Source: Chara braunii (lineage: Eukaryota; Streptophyta; Charophyceae; Charales; Characeae). From it: 41,640 nt of DNA. Under the pieces are notes generated by a model that was not told the DNA's origin, ran no database searches, and saw only the letters and a list, made by a program, of their open reading frames with translations. The DNA lies in assembly GCA_003427395.1 (NCBI GenBank), contig BFEA01000301.1:1936605-1978244 (forward strand), given 5' to 3'. The translations under genes and the position numbers were made by a program. This document shows positions 9,205 through 18,925 of this stretch, in pieces; the stretch's first letter is position 1, and each line of letters begins with the position of its first letter.

Positions 9205-11470
9205 ACGGGTTGTGTGCCCTATGAACAGAGAACGGGCGAAATTCAACGCCGTTGAACCCGTTCAAAGGGCCCGGGGGCCCCGTTAAATCGCGTTTAACGC
9301 GAAAACGGGGGTGTTCCATTCAATTTTGAAAAACGGAACCAGCGCGGTGGGCCTCGGACACGTGGCCCTTCGCGCCCAAAAACTAAAAAAAAGAAAAAAA
9401 AAAAGAAAAAAGACCCCTACTAACAGGGTGGGGTGGCCAAACATTCCCCTCCCTCCCGAAATTCAAACTGCAAGAGGGTAAAAAGTAAGGGCCACCCCAT
9501 ACCCCAAGACTGTGAGCACATGTGTGTGGATGAGGGTGCAGGTCCTCCTTTTTTTTTATTTTATTTTTTTACAACTGCTGCAATCTGGTCGTACAGTCTC
9601 ATTCCGAAGGGTCCCTACGTATTAGCAAGGACCCTTCGTGCAGCAAAGACTTGGAGACTGCCTTTGTGGCCTGAGAATATATAGTCTGGATTCGAATTCA
9701 GGTCTGTGGCAGTCTGTGCAGCAAAGTTATGGGTCACTAATTCTCTGTTATCTCGTTTTTTTTGTGTTTCTCTTCTTTCTTTTGTTTTCCCGTTTTTCTT
9801 TTGTTTTCTGATTTTTCTTCTGTTTTTTCTCGTTTTTCTTTTTTGAGGAATACGTGCAGTGGCCCTAAGGGCTTCTACTCACCACATGCACAGAAGACAA
9901 AACATATGGCGATGCATTATTCCACGTTCTAGCAGAAGATCTATTCTTTTTTTTTTTTTTNATGCATTATTCCACGTTCTAGCAGAAGATCTATTCTTTT
10001 TTTTTTTTTTTTTTTTTTGAAAGCCCAAGGTCTTGTAGAGGCCAAGGACTAGACCCCCTGTCCCTACTATCCTACCTCAGTGTGACCAGCACTCAGGACC
10101 ATCACCCTACCAGTATTGAGGGCAACTTCGACCAGATAGCAATGACAAGCACCAGGGGCCAGGTCCCACTAGCAACGGGATAGGCTAGAAACGAGTTTGT
10201 GGGGAAGTTGAGTGACCCAAATCCTGCCATGCAGTACTCGTGATCCCACGGTCAGTGCAAAGAAAGCTTCCCGCTTGAATCTTTTCAATCCGTTGGGGGT
10301 GTGGCCAACCCCAAATGAGGTTGGGGTCGGCTGTAGCCCACTGGATAGAAGATATTCAACATTTTACTTGTTGTTGTGCAATTATCTCATTGGGTGCAAC
10401 CCTTCTTCAATCACGGGGTATATGGAGGGTGTCAGGATCACTTCTGACAGAAGTCAATTTTGTTCCAAGAAAATATGACGGTTACTTCGTTCACTGTTTT
10501 TGCAACCACCACCATCAGATCATTTGTGATATGAGGGCTGGGAAGCACTCTGCCGTGATTTCAGGTGGCAGGTCTCTGTTTCTTCTTTGTTTTTTGGCCT
10601 TTTTCCTGTTTCTCAGCCCAGAAATTCGTAATGAACCTGTCTGGCCGCTGCCACTCAGTGTCACACTGGATCGGCCACACTCCTATCTGACTGCTAATGG
10701 GACGTCGCCCCAGGGGCATGGTCCCATTAGCAGACGGATTGGAGTGTGGCCGATCCAGTGTGACACTGAGTGGCAGCGACCTGACAGGTTCATTACGAGT
10801 TTCTGGGCTGAGAAAACAGGAGAAAGGCAAAAAAAAACAAAAAAAAATCAGAGACCTCCCACTGGAAATCACAACACAGTACTTCCCAGCCATCATATCA
10901 CAAATGATCTGATGGTGGTGGTTGCAACAACAGTGAACGAAGCAGGCCAAATCAGGGAGTCTACCCAACAAGATTACCTAAGCAATGCAGGCCAAAAAAA
11001 ATGTTGTTTATGGTTTTGATATTTTTAAAAATACACGAAGTTATAAAAAAAACAAAACAAAATATTTTGTTGTACATCTTTGAAAGATCTACAACCCTAT
11101 ATTTTTTGTTTTTTTTTTCTGTTTTTTTTTTAGCCCTTAAAAAATCTTTGTGAAACCCAAAAAAAAAAGACATGTCATTTCTTGTTTTTGTTTTTTTCAT
11201 TGTGCTTACGTTTTTGATTTTTTTTAAAATATATTAAAAGCTCAAAAAATAAAAATAAAAATATGGGATCGTAGACCTCGAAAAGATCTACGACCCCATA
11301 TTTTTTGTTTTTTTTTCGATTACGTTTTGCATAGGAAAAAGATCATTGCAGACCCCGTTTTTCCTCGTCCAACGCGCGTTTGAGCGGGCGTTGAACGCGA
11401 ATTCAACGCGCGTTCAATAATTCAACGCGGAACCCGCGTTGAATCCAAAATCGGACACACAGCCTACGGG
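9205..11470. mobile_element. Nested non-autonomous element (2,256 bp) with 5-bp target duplication
   Basis: The RT gene is interrupted here. ACGGG occurs at 9205-9209 and again at 11466-11470, and the DNA between (9210-11465) has related inverted ends: TTGTGTGCCCTAT on the left against, reversed, AGGCTGTGTGTCCGAT on the right. Subterminal inverted similarity follows (CAACGC / GTTGAA motifs and a CCCCGTTTT-AACGCG block). Removing the element plus one ACGGG joins the two RT halves in frame, because 2,261 bases are lost and the frames agree. No ORF of its own is credible. A 49-bp duplication around the N at 9961 is probably an assembly join. The superfamily is undetermined; the 5-bp duplication does not fit hAT (8 bp) or Mutator (9 bp). 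Confidence 0.78.
10495..10942. repeat. Large imperfect palindrome (fold-back) inside the nested element
   Basis: The left arm (about 10495-10703) and right arm (about 10721-10942) are reverse complements over about 210 bases, roughly 85-90% by eye. The centre is CTGCTAATGGGAC ... GTCCCATTAGCAG around a 17-base loop. Outer ends are CTTCGTTCACTG and CAGTGAACGAAG. The apparent open frames on the two strands encode near-identical peptides only because of this symmetry. It could be a MITE-like insertion or the functional fold of the host element. Confidence 0.8.
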
Positions 11471-12191
11471 GGTGTGCATTGTTGTATACGGTCCATCCCT
11501 CGCATCAAGTGGCAACTGGTCGTAACCTCAGTACAGGTCTATCAGGGAGTAAATGCTCCGCCCGACTTGAGATTCGGCAAGCAAGTTCGCCTGTGGGAGC
11601 GAGCCTGCATCCCTAATTGTTACCGCATTGAGCTTCTGCAAATCCTGGATCCACCTGAGCGTCTTGTTGGGCTTCCGGAAAACGAACCACTTGTTCGCAT
11701 AGGGGGATGCGGTGGGCTCAACCACAAACGAATCTATCTTAGCCCTAAGCAGATCAGTGACTTCCGCTGCTATCCCAAACTCGTAGGCAGACCCTTTATC
11801 ATTCCAACACTCCTGCTGTACGGTGTGGATCCTGACAGGGGGAACTAGCTTTGCGTCCAATCGCCCTTTCTGATGATCGTTGAAAGCGAAAGCTAGATGA
11901 AACTTCTGATATGCCTTTCTTATCAACTGAGCTTCTTCCGGTGTTAGGAACCCTTCCACTCCCATTTTCATGGTATCTGCTACGTCATCTGGTATGCGAT
12001 GACCTTCCGTTGCGCGTCTCTCTCTTATAACCCGTAGGATCTCCTCTTGGATCGAGACCGGCGTGGCCTTCTTCCCTACGGATTTGTATTTCTGCACACT
12101 GTCCTCTGGGATCGTTCTCCTAAAAAATGAACGGTCGGGATCGGCCTTGTTACCTCCAAGACGCGGGGCTGGATGCTGACTAGCTTTCCAT
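11471..12191 (-). pseudogene. pol: Reverse transcriptase N-terminal half
   Basis: The frame 12097-11528 encodes a spacer, then the RT fingers and palm start: SPYANKWFVFRKPNKTLRW, DLQKLNAVT and SLIDLY, which leads into motif A. An in-frame TGA at 11530-11528 follows SLIDLY, where Ser is usual, and reading then continues GYDQLPLD to the nested insertion at 11470. Upstream, between 12191 and 12098, the reading switches frame: the segment before it is in another frame and ends with TGA at 12194-12192, so at least one indel lies there. I cannot say which of two open frames in that 90-bp interval is original. It connects to the second RT half at 9204. Confidence 0.85.
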
Positions 12192-12770
12192 TCAGACAGT
12201 AGCCCTTTCGGACCCCATCCTCAAATGTAGCAAGCGTTGCGGGTCCACCCCCACTTTGTGGTATCTGATGGCCTTAACGAGTTGTAACAAACCTGGGATT
12301 TCAAGCACCACCTCTGACGTTTCGTTCCGGCCTTCCTTTGGTTTGGGCAGGCTGACCCCAAGTTCGACTTCGGACTCTTTTTCTGCCACCATAACTTCCA
12401 GGGCCTCATCCCTTTGCCTCCTCTTCTTCATGGGTAGACCCATCTTGATCCACTCCTTGCTAAAAGCTTCCTCAATCATGATTTCTACTCTTTCTCTTAT
12501 ACCTTTCATTCGTCCGAATGCCACCTTCCGTGCACTTTCTTCGAATGTTGGCGACCAGGTTGCCAATTTGCCCTTCGGAGGGTCCCCTCCAGTTCCGAGG
12601 AGTCGGAGGAGTTCCCCGCGACCTGTCACTGGATCCTCTATGTCTACCATGTACGTGTCGTCATGCAAGTGCATGCCAATCATTTCTACACTGGCGCACC
12701 ATCGTCTCCCAAGGATTATGTCATGGTCCATTTCTTCCATGACGGTCATCCGTTGGAAAGACCAGATGGA
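12192..12770 (-). pseudogene. pol: Retropepsin C-terminal part and PR-RT spacer
   Basis: It is in the same frame as the protease fragment upstream, separated by TAA at 12773-12771. The phrase DHDIILGRRW near the start matches the conserved (D/H)-x-ILG-x-x-W end of gypsy-type retropepsins. After that come about 150 residues of charged spacer without a recognisable domain. The frame ends at TGA 12194-12192 through a frameshift in front of RT. Confidence 0.6.
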
Positions 12771-12773
12771 TTA

Positions 12774-13028
12774 TCGGATTCCTCCCCTGACCGCGCATTT
12801 GGTGACGTACCCAGTGAAGGGGATTTCTCCGCCTGCTCCCCTGATACTCCCTGCTACTTCCTTGTTTACTGTGCACACTGTGATTGTTGCGAAATCCCGT
12901 CGTATGAGGGTAATTTTCGCACCGCCATCCACTAATGCATCGGTGTGGTGAGTTCCGATCTGGATTTTAAGTTTTCCTATGGGTAGTGCGTGAAAGCTAA
13001 GTTTAGTGCCAGACGGTGCTCTCATGAC
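12774..13028 (-). pseudogene. pol: Retropepsin (aspartic protease) N-terminal part
   Basis: The protease would cleave the Gag-Pol polyprotein. The active-site region reads ALVDGGAKITLIRRDF, with Asp at residue 33 from the ATG at 13025. The usual triad is D-(S/T)-G; here it is D-G-G, which is unusual, though it may be a family variant rather than damage. The stop at 12773-12771 cuts the domain, and the C-terminal ILG motif continues beyond it in the same frame. Confidence 0.75.
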
Positions 13029-13769
13029 TTAGCCACCTTCTCGGTCTGGCAGGTTCAGACGGATATCAGCAAAGGCTTTTTCCAAATCTTCCAGGCCCCC
13101 TAGGATGGTTTGGAGGTTAGAGACTCCTTGTGGCACCTCGGCCTCCTCAGTTCCCTGTTCCTGTGGTTCCGGGGCCTCCTCTACTTTTACACGTTTACTC
13201 GTCAATAGCTGCCAGAGGCCCTTGAGCAGTCTCGGGCTTGCCTGCAGCATGGTCTGGAAGGATACCGACACCATGGTGCCCGGAAGTTTGCTCAGCGTGT
13301 CATCCAGTTCGGGCAGCGTCAGAATTGGGATCTGGTATCTGAACTTCTTTTTTGCCGCCGTGGCTTTATCTACCGATTCCTCTTCCCTCGTTTTTCCATA
13401 GACCTTCTCCTTTTCCCCGGCCTCAGCTTCCTCTTGATCTACACTAGCCCCCGCGGCTTCTTCCATTATTGTGTCTCGAATGAGCTTCTTTTCCGCTCCA
13501 GCCCGTCGGGTAGTGACATTTACCCTATCCTGCCCATTGCCTTCTATGATAAAATTGGCCTGTGGTCCCCGTCCCCTTGGCTGGTCCCAGACAATCTCAG
13601 CTATCGGCTCCGCTTCTACGGCAACTATCTCTAAGTTATTCAAGAGGATGACGGCTCGCCGCATCCCTCCTGGCGAGTTCCAATTGACACGCTTCCCCCT
13701 GGGTCCGAGGATCTCGCCTTTGAGGGACCTGCTGCACCTCTGCCGCTCGATATGGTGATTGAGTCTCGG
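13029..13769 (-). pseudogene. Gag-PR linker, in frame with gag behind a TGA
   Basis: It is read in the same frame as gag, starting directly after the TGA at 13772-13770 and ending at TAA 13031-13029. The first part (PRLNHHIERQRC...) looks like the usual continuation after a Gag zinc knuckle. The remainder (about 211 residues from an internal ATG at 13664) is acidic and lysine-rich with PELDDTLSKLPG and AEVPQGVSNL segments. I recognise no catalytic domain. It most likely links Gag to the protease. Confidence 0.6.
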
Positions 13770-15116
13770 TCAGGCCCGTACGAAATGCCCGATCAAGGTG
13801 CAATACTTGCATTGTTCATTGGTCGGGTCCCTTCTGCCAAATCCCCGGTTTGCTAAAACTGCCGGAACTACGGCCTCTTGGGGCGGGAGGGCGGGTCTGG
13901 ACACTTGTGCCTGCATTACTAACAACACATTTTCCATTTTTTCCATCTTTCTGTCAACCCCATGCACTCGCTCGTGCAAACTTTCTATCCCTTTCTTAAC
14001 CTTATCTCTTGTTTTCCCGGTCAGATCTATGACCTCCCCTTCCTTAAGCAGGGCTAGTGTCTCGGTGACCACTGTCTTTTCCGCAAGGTCTGTTACGGTG
14101 CTGAAGTCCACATCTCTCGTGTACTCGAACTTACTGGTCTGCTGGTATGCTGACAAAATCTTATCCTTATCGAACTTGGAGAATTGTCTGAGGAAGTATT
14201 TACTCATTATGCGATCCGTTACCCCGGGAATTCGCAGAGCCACTAACGTAAATGCCCTCAGGAAATCGTTGTAAGTCGCATAGTTTTTCCTCTGGACTGC
14301 GGCTAATTCAGCCTCTGTTGTCATTTTCTCTGCCTTCAGGTATTTCCTCATCATCAGATTCCTGGTTTCTTTCCAGGATCCACTTGAGGCGACGATGGTC
14401 ATAATGTCCCTTCCCAAACTTAGCGACACGTGGTGCCCTAGGTGCTCCATCTTTTCCTCTTCCGTCCATTTCAGTAAGGCTGCTAGGTTCTCACAGTCTA
14501 TCAGAAACTCCGTAATGTTTGCCCCATCGAATGTGAGTTTCTTCTTTGCATCTGCGAGATATCCCTGGTTCTTGTTTAGTGCCCGTGTGAGGGTGGTGAC
14601 TATCCTCTTGAGACCACCTTCGGAGCTACCCGCTTCTCCAGCTGCACTGATCCCTTCCCCTTCCTTGCTTTCCTTCTGCTTCTCCCTAGTTTTTGGCGTT
14701 CCTTCTGGGTCAAACCATTCTAGCACCATTTCCCTAAGGCTCCAAAGTCCGTCGCACCCCCCTGTTACTTTCGGCGAGGCTGGCAGTTGGCTAGTGCCGC
14801 TGTTGATAGCAGGCGGGGTCATAGCGTTTTCCGTCCCTTCCGTCGGGGGTTCGTTCTTGTCCTTCCCCTTCTTGCTAGGCGTTCCCTTGTGGCTATTATC
14901 CTTTCCCTCATACCTGGCCTCGTCCTGACCGGTCCTGCGTCCCTCACGTGACCCTGCGCCCTGGGGGTTCTCCTCATCCTCGGTCATCATCTGCTCGATA
15001 AGCCTTGCCTTAAATTCTGCGGTCCGCTTTTCTATCTCTGCCAATTTACGACTGGCATCCGAGACTTTTGTCTTTTTAGGGATGGCTCCTGCTGAGTTCC
15101 GATGGCTTGTTCTCAT
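13770..15116 (-). CDS. gag: Gag, capsid and truncated zinc knuckle (448 aa)
   Basis: Gag forms the virus-like particle and packages the RNA. Residues 1-180 are highly charged and probably disordered, with a Lys/Glu-rich segment near 55-95. The retrotransposon-gag core lies at about 185-345 (FDGANITEFLIDCENLAALLKW ... KYLKAEKM ... YNDFLRAFTLVALRIPG). A coiled region with Lys/Met heptads follows near 375-400. The C-terminus is a CCHC zinc knuckle, CKYCTLIGHFVRA, in which the last Cys position is exactly the stop TGA (13772-13770). The ATG at 15116-15114 overlaps the TGA of a 65-codon ORF upstream by the sequence ATGA. Gag is the best-preserved gene of the element. Confidence 0.85.
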   Translation of the reverse strand: MRTSHRNSAGAIPKKTKVSDASRKLAEIEKRTAEFKARLIEQMMTEDEENPQGAGSREGRRTGQDEARYEGKDNSHKGTPSKKGKDKNEPPTEGTENAMTPPAINSGTSQLPASPKVTGGCDGLWSLREMVLEWFDPEGTPKTREKQKESKEGEGISAAGEAGSSEGGLKRIVTTLTRALNKNQGYLADAKKKLTFDGANITEFLIDCENLAALLKWTEEEKMEHLGHHVSLSLGRDIMTIVASSGSWKETRNLMMRKYLKAEKMTTEAELAAVQRKNYATYNDFLRAFTLVALRIPGVTDRIMSKYFLRQFSKFDKDKILSAYQQTSKFEYTRDVDFSTVTDLAEKTVVTETLALLKEGEVIDLTGKTRDKVKKGIESLHERVHGVDRKMEKMENVLLVMQAQVSRPALPPQEAVVPAVLANRGFGRRDPTNEQCKYCTLIGHFVRA

Positions 15117-15310
15117 ATCGTTTCCTCCTTCCCTATTTTCCTAAGGTCCCCTTTTGCTACCCCCAGCTTTCTCCGAGCTTTCTCCAGTTGAGACGTCCTT
15201 TCCGTCTTCTCGAGTTCCTTCCAGTTTGGCTGACTCTCGATCCCTCGCTGATCCCTCGTTTCGTTCCCCATCCCCATTCGTGCCCTAATTCCCTCTGCTC
15301 TGCTGGTCAT
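15113..15310 (-). CDS. Short basic ORF directly upstream of gag (65 aa)
   Basis: An ATG at 15310-15308 opens a 65-codon frame rich in Arg, Lys and Glu (KARRKLGVAKGDLRKIGKEE). It ends with TGA at 15115-15113, overlapping the gag ATG. It could be an old N-terminal part of Gag put out of frame, a true upstream ORF that lowers gag translation, or chance. Its charge resembles the Gag N-terminus, so the first option is plausible. Confidence 0.35.
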   Translation of the reverse strand: MTSRAEGIRARMGMGNETRDQRGIESQPNWKELEKTERTSQLEKARRKLGVAKGDLRKIGKEETI

Positions 15311-15792
15311 CGATCTCTTCCTCAGTCGCCATTTCTTTACCTAGCCTGCACATGGAAAACTTTTTTTGCGAAAAATGGTCGGTTGTTCATTAACTACCCT
15401 AGTCCCAGCCCTAAAACCCGCCTATTCCCATGTTTTTCGGCGTCTTACATTAATCGGTCAGACTCTCCTGACTTTTATTTCCCAGGGCGTCCTTCAGGTT
15501 TTCTACCGTCGGGGAACTTTGCCGTCACTGCTTGGCATTTTATTACTGCCGCGCTTTGGCTCTTAGGGTGGTGTCTGAGCCCAGTGGCCTCCTTATCAAG
15601 GATGACCCTTTTGGCTTTTCGACCTCCAAATGCCCCTGAGTTTTATGGTGCGGGTGGTCTTCTTGGTTCCTCCTTGCCGTGCTATCGGTTCGGACGGAAC
15701 TCCAACCAGTTCCCCCCCCTTTTTTGGTGATAGCTGCCTTCTTATCTTAGTACCCGTCCCTTATTTTCCCTATCTTTTCCCGACGTGTTTTC

Positions 15793-16182
15793 TCATGCTG
15801 GTTCCTCAGGCCTGCCTTGCTCGTCCGGTTCTTCGAACAGGTCAGCCACTCCCGCAAGGTAGTTTTCTCCCATCTCTATTTCCCTGACGATTATCGACTC
15901 GAATTCGCCAAATGCTAAGCGAGGCAAATCGAATATCAGGATTTCAATGAGGTCAAGCAATTCCCAGGCCTGATTTCCCCAGAACGGTCCATGCTTGACC
16001 GACACGTTGTAAAACATTCTTGTTGTCTGTGGACGGAAATGGTGGATCCAAACCAGAGTCGAATCCACCAGGTCCCTAACTCTCTTGAGGCTACCGAATA
16101 CCAAGTCCACCATAAAACGAGGTACTCGACATCTCAACCCGGTCATTGGGGCCTTGAATTTTTGCCAGTCTCTGACCTCCAC
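15793..16182 (-). pseudogene. Pre-gag ORF, module 3
   Basis: This is the most gag-proximal of three related modules. It contains RVPRFMVDLVFGSLKRVRD, then FYNVSVKHGPFWGNQAWELL, then IIVREIEMGENYLAGVADLFEE, matching the order P-x-F-x-V ... GPF-x-G ... I-I-x-R-E ... Y ... LFE in the other modules. The frame is open from 16182 to 15793; upstream it meets stops, although DNA identical to module 2 (27 bp, 16190-16216 and 16829-16855) shows that the homology continues, so this end is frameshifted. I recognise no known domain. Confidence 0.55.
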
Positions 16183-16445
16183 CCGAGTTCGCTGTTACAT
16201 CGTCAACCCCCGGATCCGTAGCTTGCTGGGAGAGATACCTCCCATCCGCCTCCACTTTCCGTGGGTGGTCGCGGGTGTGTGGACTGTTGCAACATTCGGG
16301 CGCGTCTCATCGCCATTTTTGACTTAGTAGTCCCCTGCACAGTTGAAACAGCAAGCGGTTTTACTTATTTCATTTAATCTTCATCTCCCGCCCGAACACT
16401 CCCCGATCTCTAGCTTGAACCTTCCTTTTCTTTCCTTGACCTCTT

Positions 16446-17125
16446 TTATTGGCCCGTTCCTATGTCCATCAGCTCATACAATCGGTGCAGATCATCCACG
16501 TACACCATCCCTTGACTTATTTCCCGTCGGACGACACCCCACAGGACCCCACTTCCCACGACCGGAGCCCTCGGCCTGGTGCTAAACACAGCGCGCAGGA
16601 TGCGCAGCACCTCATACTTTTGCTCTCCACTGAACGGACCCATTTCTAAGAAGGCCCGATAGTATTCTCTTGTACTATTGCATTTTCATATGTCAGGCTT
16701 GCGAGGTCGGCTACCGCCTGTCTAACAAGTCCCAGCCCGCCCAGCCTTTCCAGCAGGAAGGGTGGCAGCCTCGTTCGTACATTTTCACTAGGCAATTCAA
16801 AACTCCCGGCCATGGCTACCCTAAGGTCCGCTGTTACATCGTCAACCCCCGGATCTGCGAACTCAAATCCCGCTCGCAACACTAACTGCCACGCCCCTTC
16901 AAACATGCTCAACGGGCCTTCTCCAGATGCCAGCCGGACTCCGAACTCCGAACTCCGAACTCCGAACTCCCTCCACCCATTTTCCGACACATACAGTCGT
17001 CCTTCTGCACCCACATGCCCCCGCGGGTCCGGGTTCCACTCCCCATTCTCGTCCGCATGCCACTCAACTTTCGTCACCAAGTAAACCATGTTTTCCATAA
17101 GTTCAACTCCGACCCAGTCCACCAC
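16446..17125 (-). pseudogene. Pre-gag ORF, module 2 (frameshifted)
   Basis: The N-terminal part (17125-16646) has GHVGAEGRLYVSENG, a four-fold GAACTCC microsatellite near 16937-16972 that inserts an irregular EFGVRSS stretch, and then RTRLPPFLLERLGG and YENAIVQE. A shift near 16650-16665 moves the reading to another frame, which continues LEMGPFSGEQKYEVL and then VVRREISQGMVYVDDLHRLYEL to the stop at 16446. The motif order matches modules 1 and 3. No homology to a named family comes to mind; an extra ORF before gag is known from Ogre-like elements. Confidence 0.55.
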
Positions 17126-17375
17126 CGGGTGCCAACCCTCATTTGCGGCCGACAGACTAACTTCTACTCCACCCTCTACTTCCCTAGGTGGCTCAATGCC
17201 TAGGGGCGATCTTAAAGAAACGTCCTTCTTCGTGCCATTGCATGCCTGCTCTTGGTCTCCTTACTTCGCAGTTCGCAATGAACCCTACAATGTCTCCTTA
17301 CTCCACCCTCTACATCCCATTCCCTTATCTTAGCAATTTCCCCATGCTTGTCTGGCCCCGCAGTTTTTTCTGCTC

Positions 17376-17928
17376 TTAATCAAACCATAGTACCTCAAAC
17401 AATTTGAACATATCATCCACGTAGCACGGTCTCGCCGCTACCTCTCGGCGGATTATGGCATCCCTGCCCTCCGTGCTACTCTGCCCAGTTCCCCTCAAAC
17501 GGCCCCACTTCCACCGACAACCTAAAGAAATTCTGTCGAGCGCACTGGTACAATGTCAAGCGCGTCATCGACCGGCATATCCGCTCCAGTCTATCCCTGG
17601 TCCCAAAGACCGCATCCACCAAAAACGGAGGTAACATACACCTCATTGTCCTAAGGGGCCGTCTCATATTCCCCCTGTCCCCGAGCTCCACTCGCCCATC
17701 TATCTTGTCCATTTCCATTTCCGCCCGCTGACATGCCGCCCATACCACTTCCCGTTCCGCTTGCTTAAACAACTGATATGGTGTCGTGCCCAATACTAGT
17801 CCCACTACCATTGCATTTTCCATTTCCTGAGATACGTAGACCCATCCTCGAGCTTCCACCGTTCCCCGAAATTCTAGGTCCATCAGGCTGGGTGAGAGTC
17901 TTGTCAGGCTGACCTTAGTGAGGACCAA
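17376..17928 (-). pseudogene. Pre-gag ORF, module 1
   Basis: It starts here by a TTG-opened frame; the frame is open further upstream to a TGA near 17974, so the true start is unclear. A pyrimidine-rich stretch ending in GCCAG just upstream on the minus strand would also suit a 3' splice site. Visible landmarks are EARGWVYVSQEMENAMVVG, MLPPFLVDAVFGTRDRLERI, FFRLSVEVGPFEGN, then a TAG at 17478-17476. In a shifted frame it continues DAIIRREVAARPCYVDDMF and KLFEVLWFD to a TAA at 17378-17376. The conserved order with modules 2 and 3 supports former coding function. Confidence 0.55.
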
Positions 17929-18021
17929 GTTCTTTTCCGTTCGTCCCCTGGCAATGTAACAGGAGAGGGTAGAGGTTAGTCACATGCCATGGAAGGGAAG
18001 GAGTGAGGGAAGGGGTAAGGG

Positions 18022-18736
18022 NNNNNNNNNNNNNNNNNNNNNNNNNNNNNNNNNNNNNNNNNNNNNNNNNNNNNNNNNNNNNNNNNNNNNNNNNNNNNNN
18101 NNNNNNNNNNNNNNNNNNNNNNNNNNNNNNNNNNNNNNNNNNNNNNNNNNNNNNNNNNNNNNNNNNNNNNNNNNNNNNNNNNNNNNNNNNNNNNNNNNNN
18201 NNNNNNNNNNNNNNNNNNNNNNNNNNNNNNNNNNNNNNNNNNNNNNNNNNNNNNNNNNNNNNNNNNNNNNNNNNNNNNNNNNNNNNNNNNNNNNNNNNNN
18301 NNNNNNNNNNNNNNNNNNNNNNNNNNNNNNNNNNNNNNNNNNNNNNNNNNNNNNNNNNNNNNNNNNNNNNNNNNNNNNNNNNNNNNNNNNNNNNNNNNNN
18401 NNNNNNNNNNNNNNNNNNNNNNNNNNNNNNNNNNNNNNNNNNNNNNNNNNNNNNNNNNNNNNNNNNNNNNNNNNNNNNNNNNNNNNNNNNNNNNNNNNNN
18501 NNNNNNNNNNNNNNNNNNNNNNNNNNNNNNNNNNNNNNNNNNNNNNNNNNNNNNNNNNNNNNNNNNNNNNNNNNNNNNNNNNNNNNNNNNNNNNNNNNNN
18601 NNNNNNNNNNNNNNNNNNNNNNNNNNNNNNNNNNNNNNNNNNNNNNNNNNNNNNNNNNNNNNNNNNNNNNNNNNNNNNNNNNNNNNNNNNNNNNNNNNNN
18701 NNNNNNNNNNNNNNNNNNNNNNNNNNNNNNNNNNNN
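18022..18736. other. Assembly gap (715 N)
   Basis: A continuous run of N. Directly after it lies a 53-bp purine-rich minisatellite and directly before it a GGGAAGGAG-type purine stretch, so the missing sequence is probably more of that array. The apparent open frames across it have no meaning. Confidence 0.99.
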
Positions 18737-18925
18737 GAAGAAGAAGGGTTGAGGTGGTTCGCTATGGTGGATGAGTGTAGGTGGTGGAGGAAGAAGAAGG
18801 GTTGAGGTGGTCGGCTATGGTGGATGGGTGTTGGTGATGGAAGAAGAAGAAGGGTTGAGGTGGCTGACTATAGTGGATGAGTGTAGGTGATGGAGGAAGA
18901 AGAAGGGTTGAGGTGGTTGAGGTCG
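18737..18925. repeat. Minisatellite, about 53-bp unit
   Basis: Units contain AGAAGAAGGGTTGAGGTGG followed by CTATGGTGGATGAGTGTAGG. At least 3.5 units are visible to the right of the gap; the left part is lost in the gap. Confidence 0.8.

Noticed and set aside
10315-11019. 234-codon plus-strand frame and a minus-strand frame with nearly the same peptide
   Set aside because: Both arise from the large palindrome; no independent coding signal.
17984-18805. Long open frames across the N gap
   Set aside because: Composed of unknown residues; no meaning.
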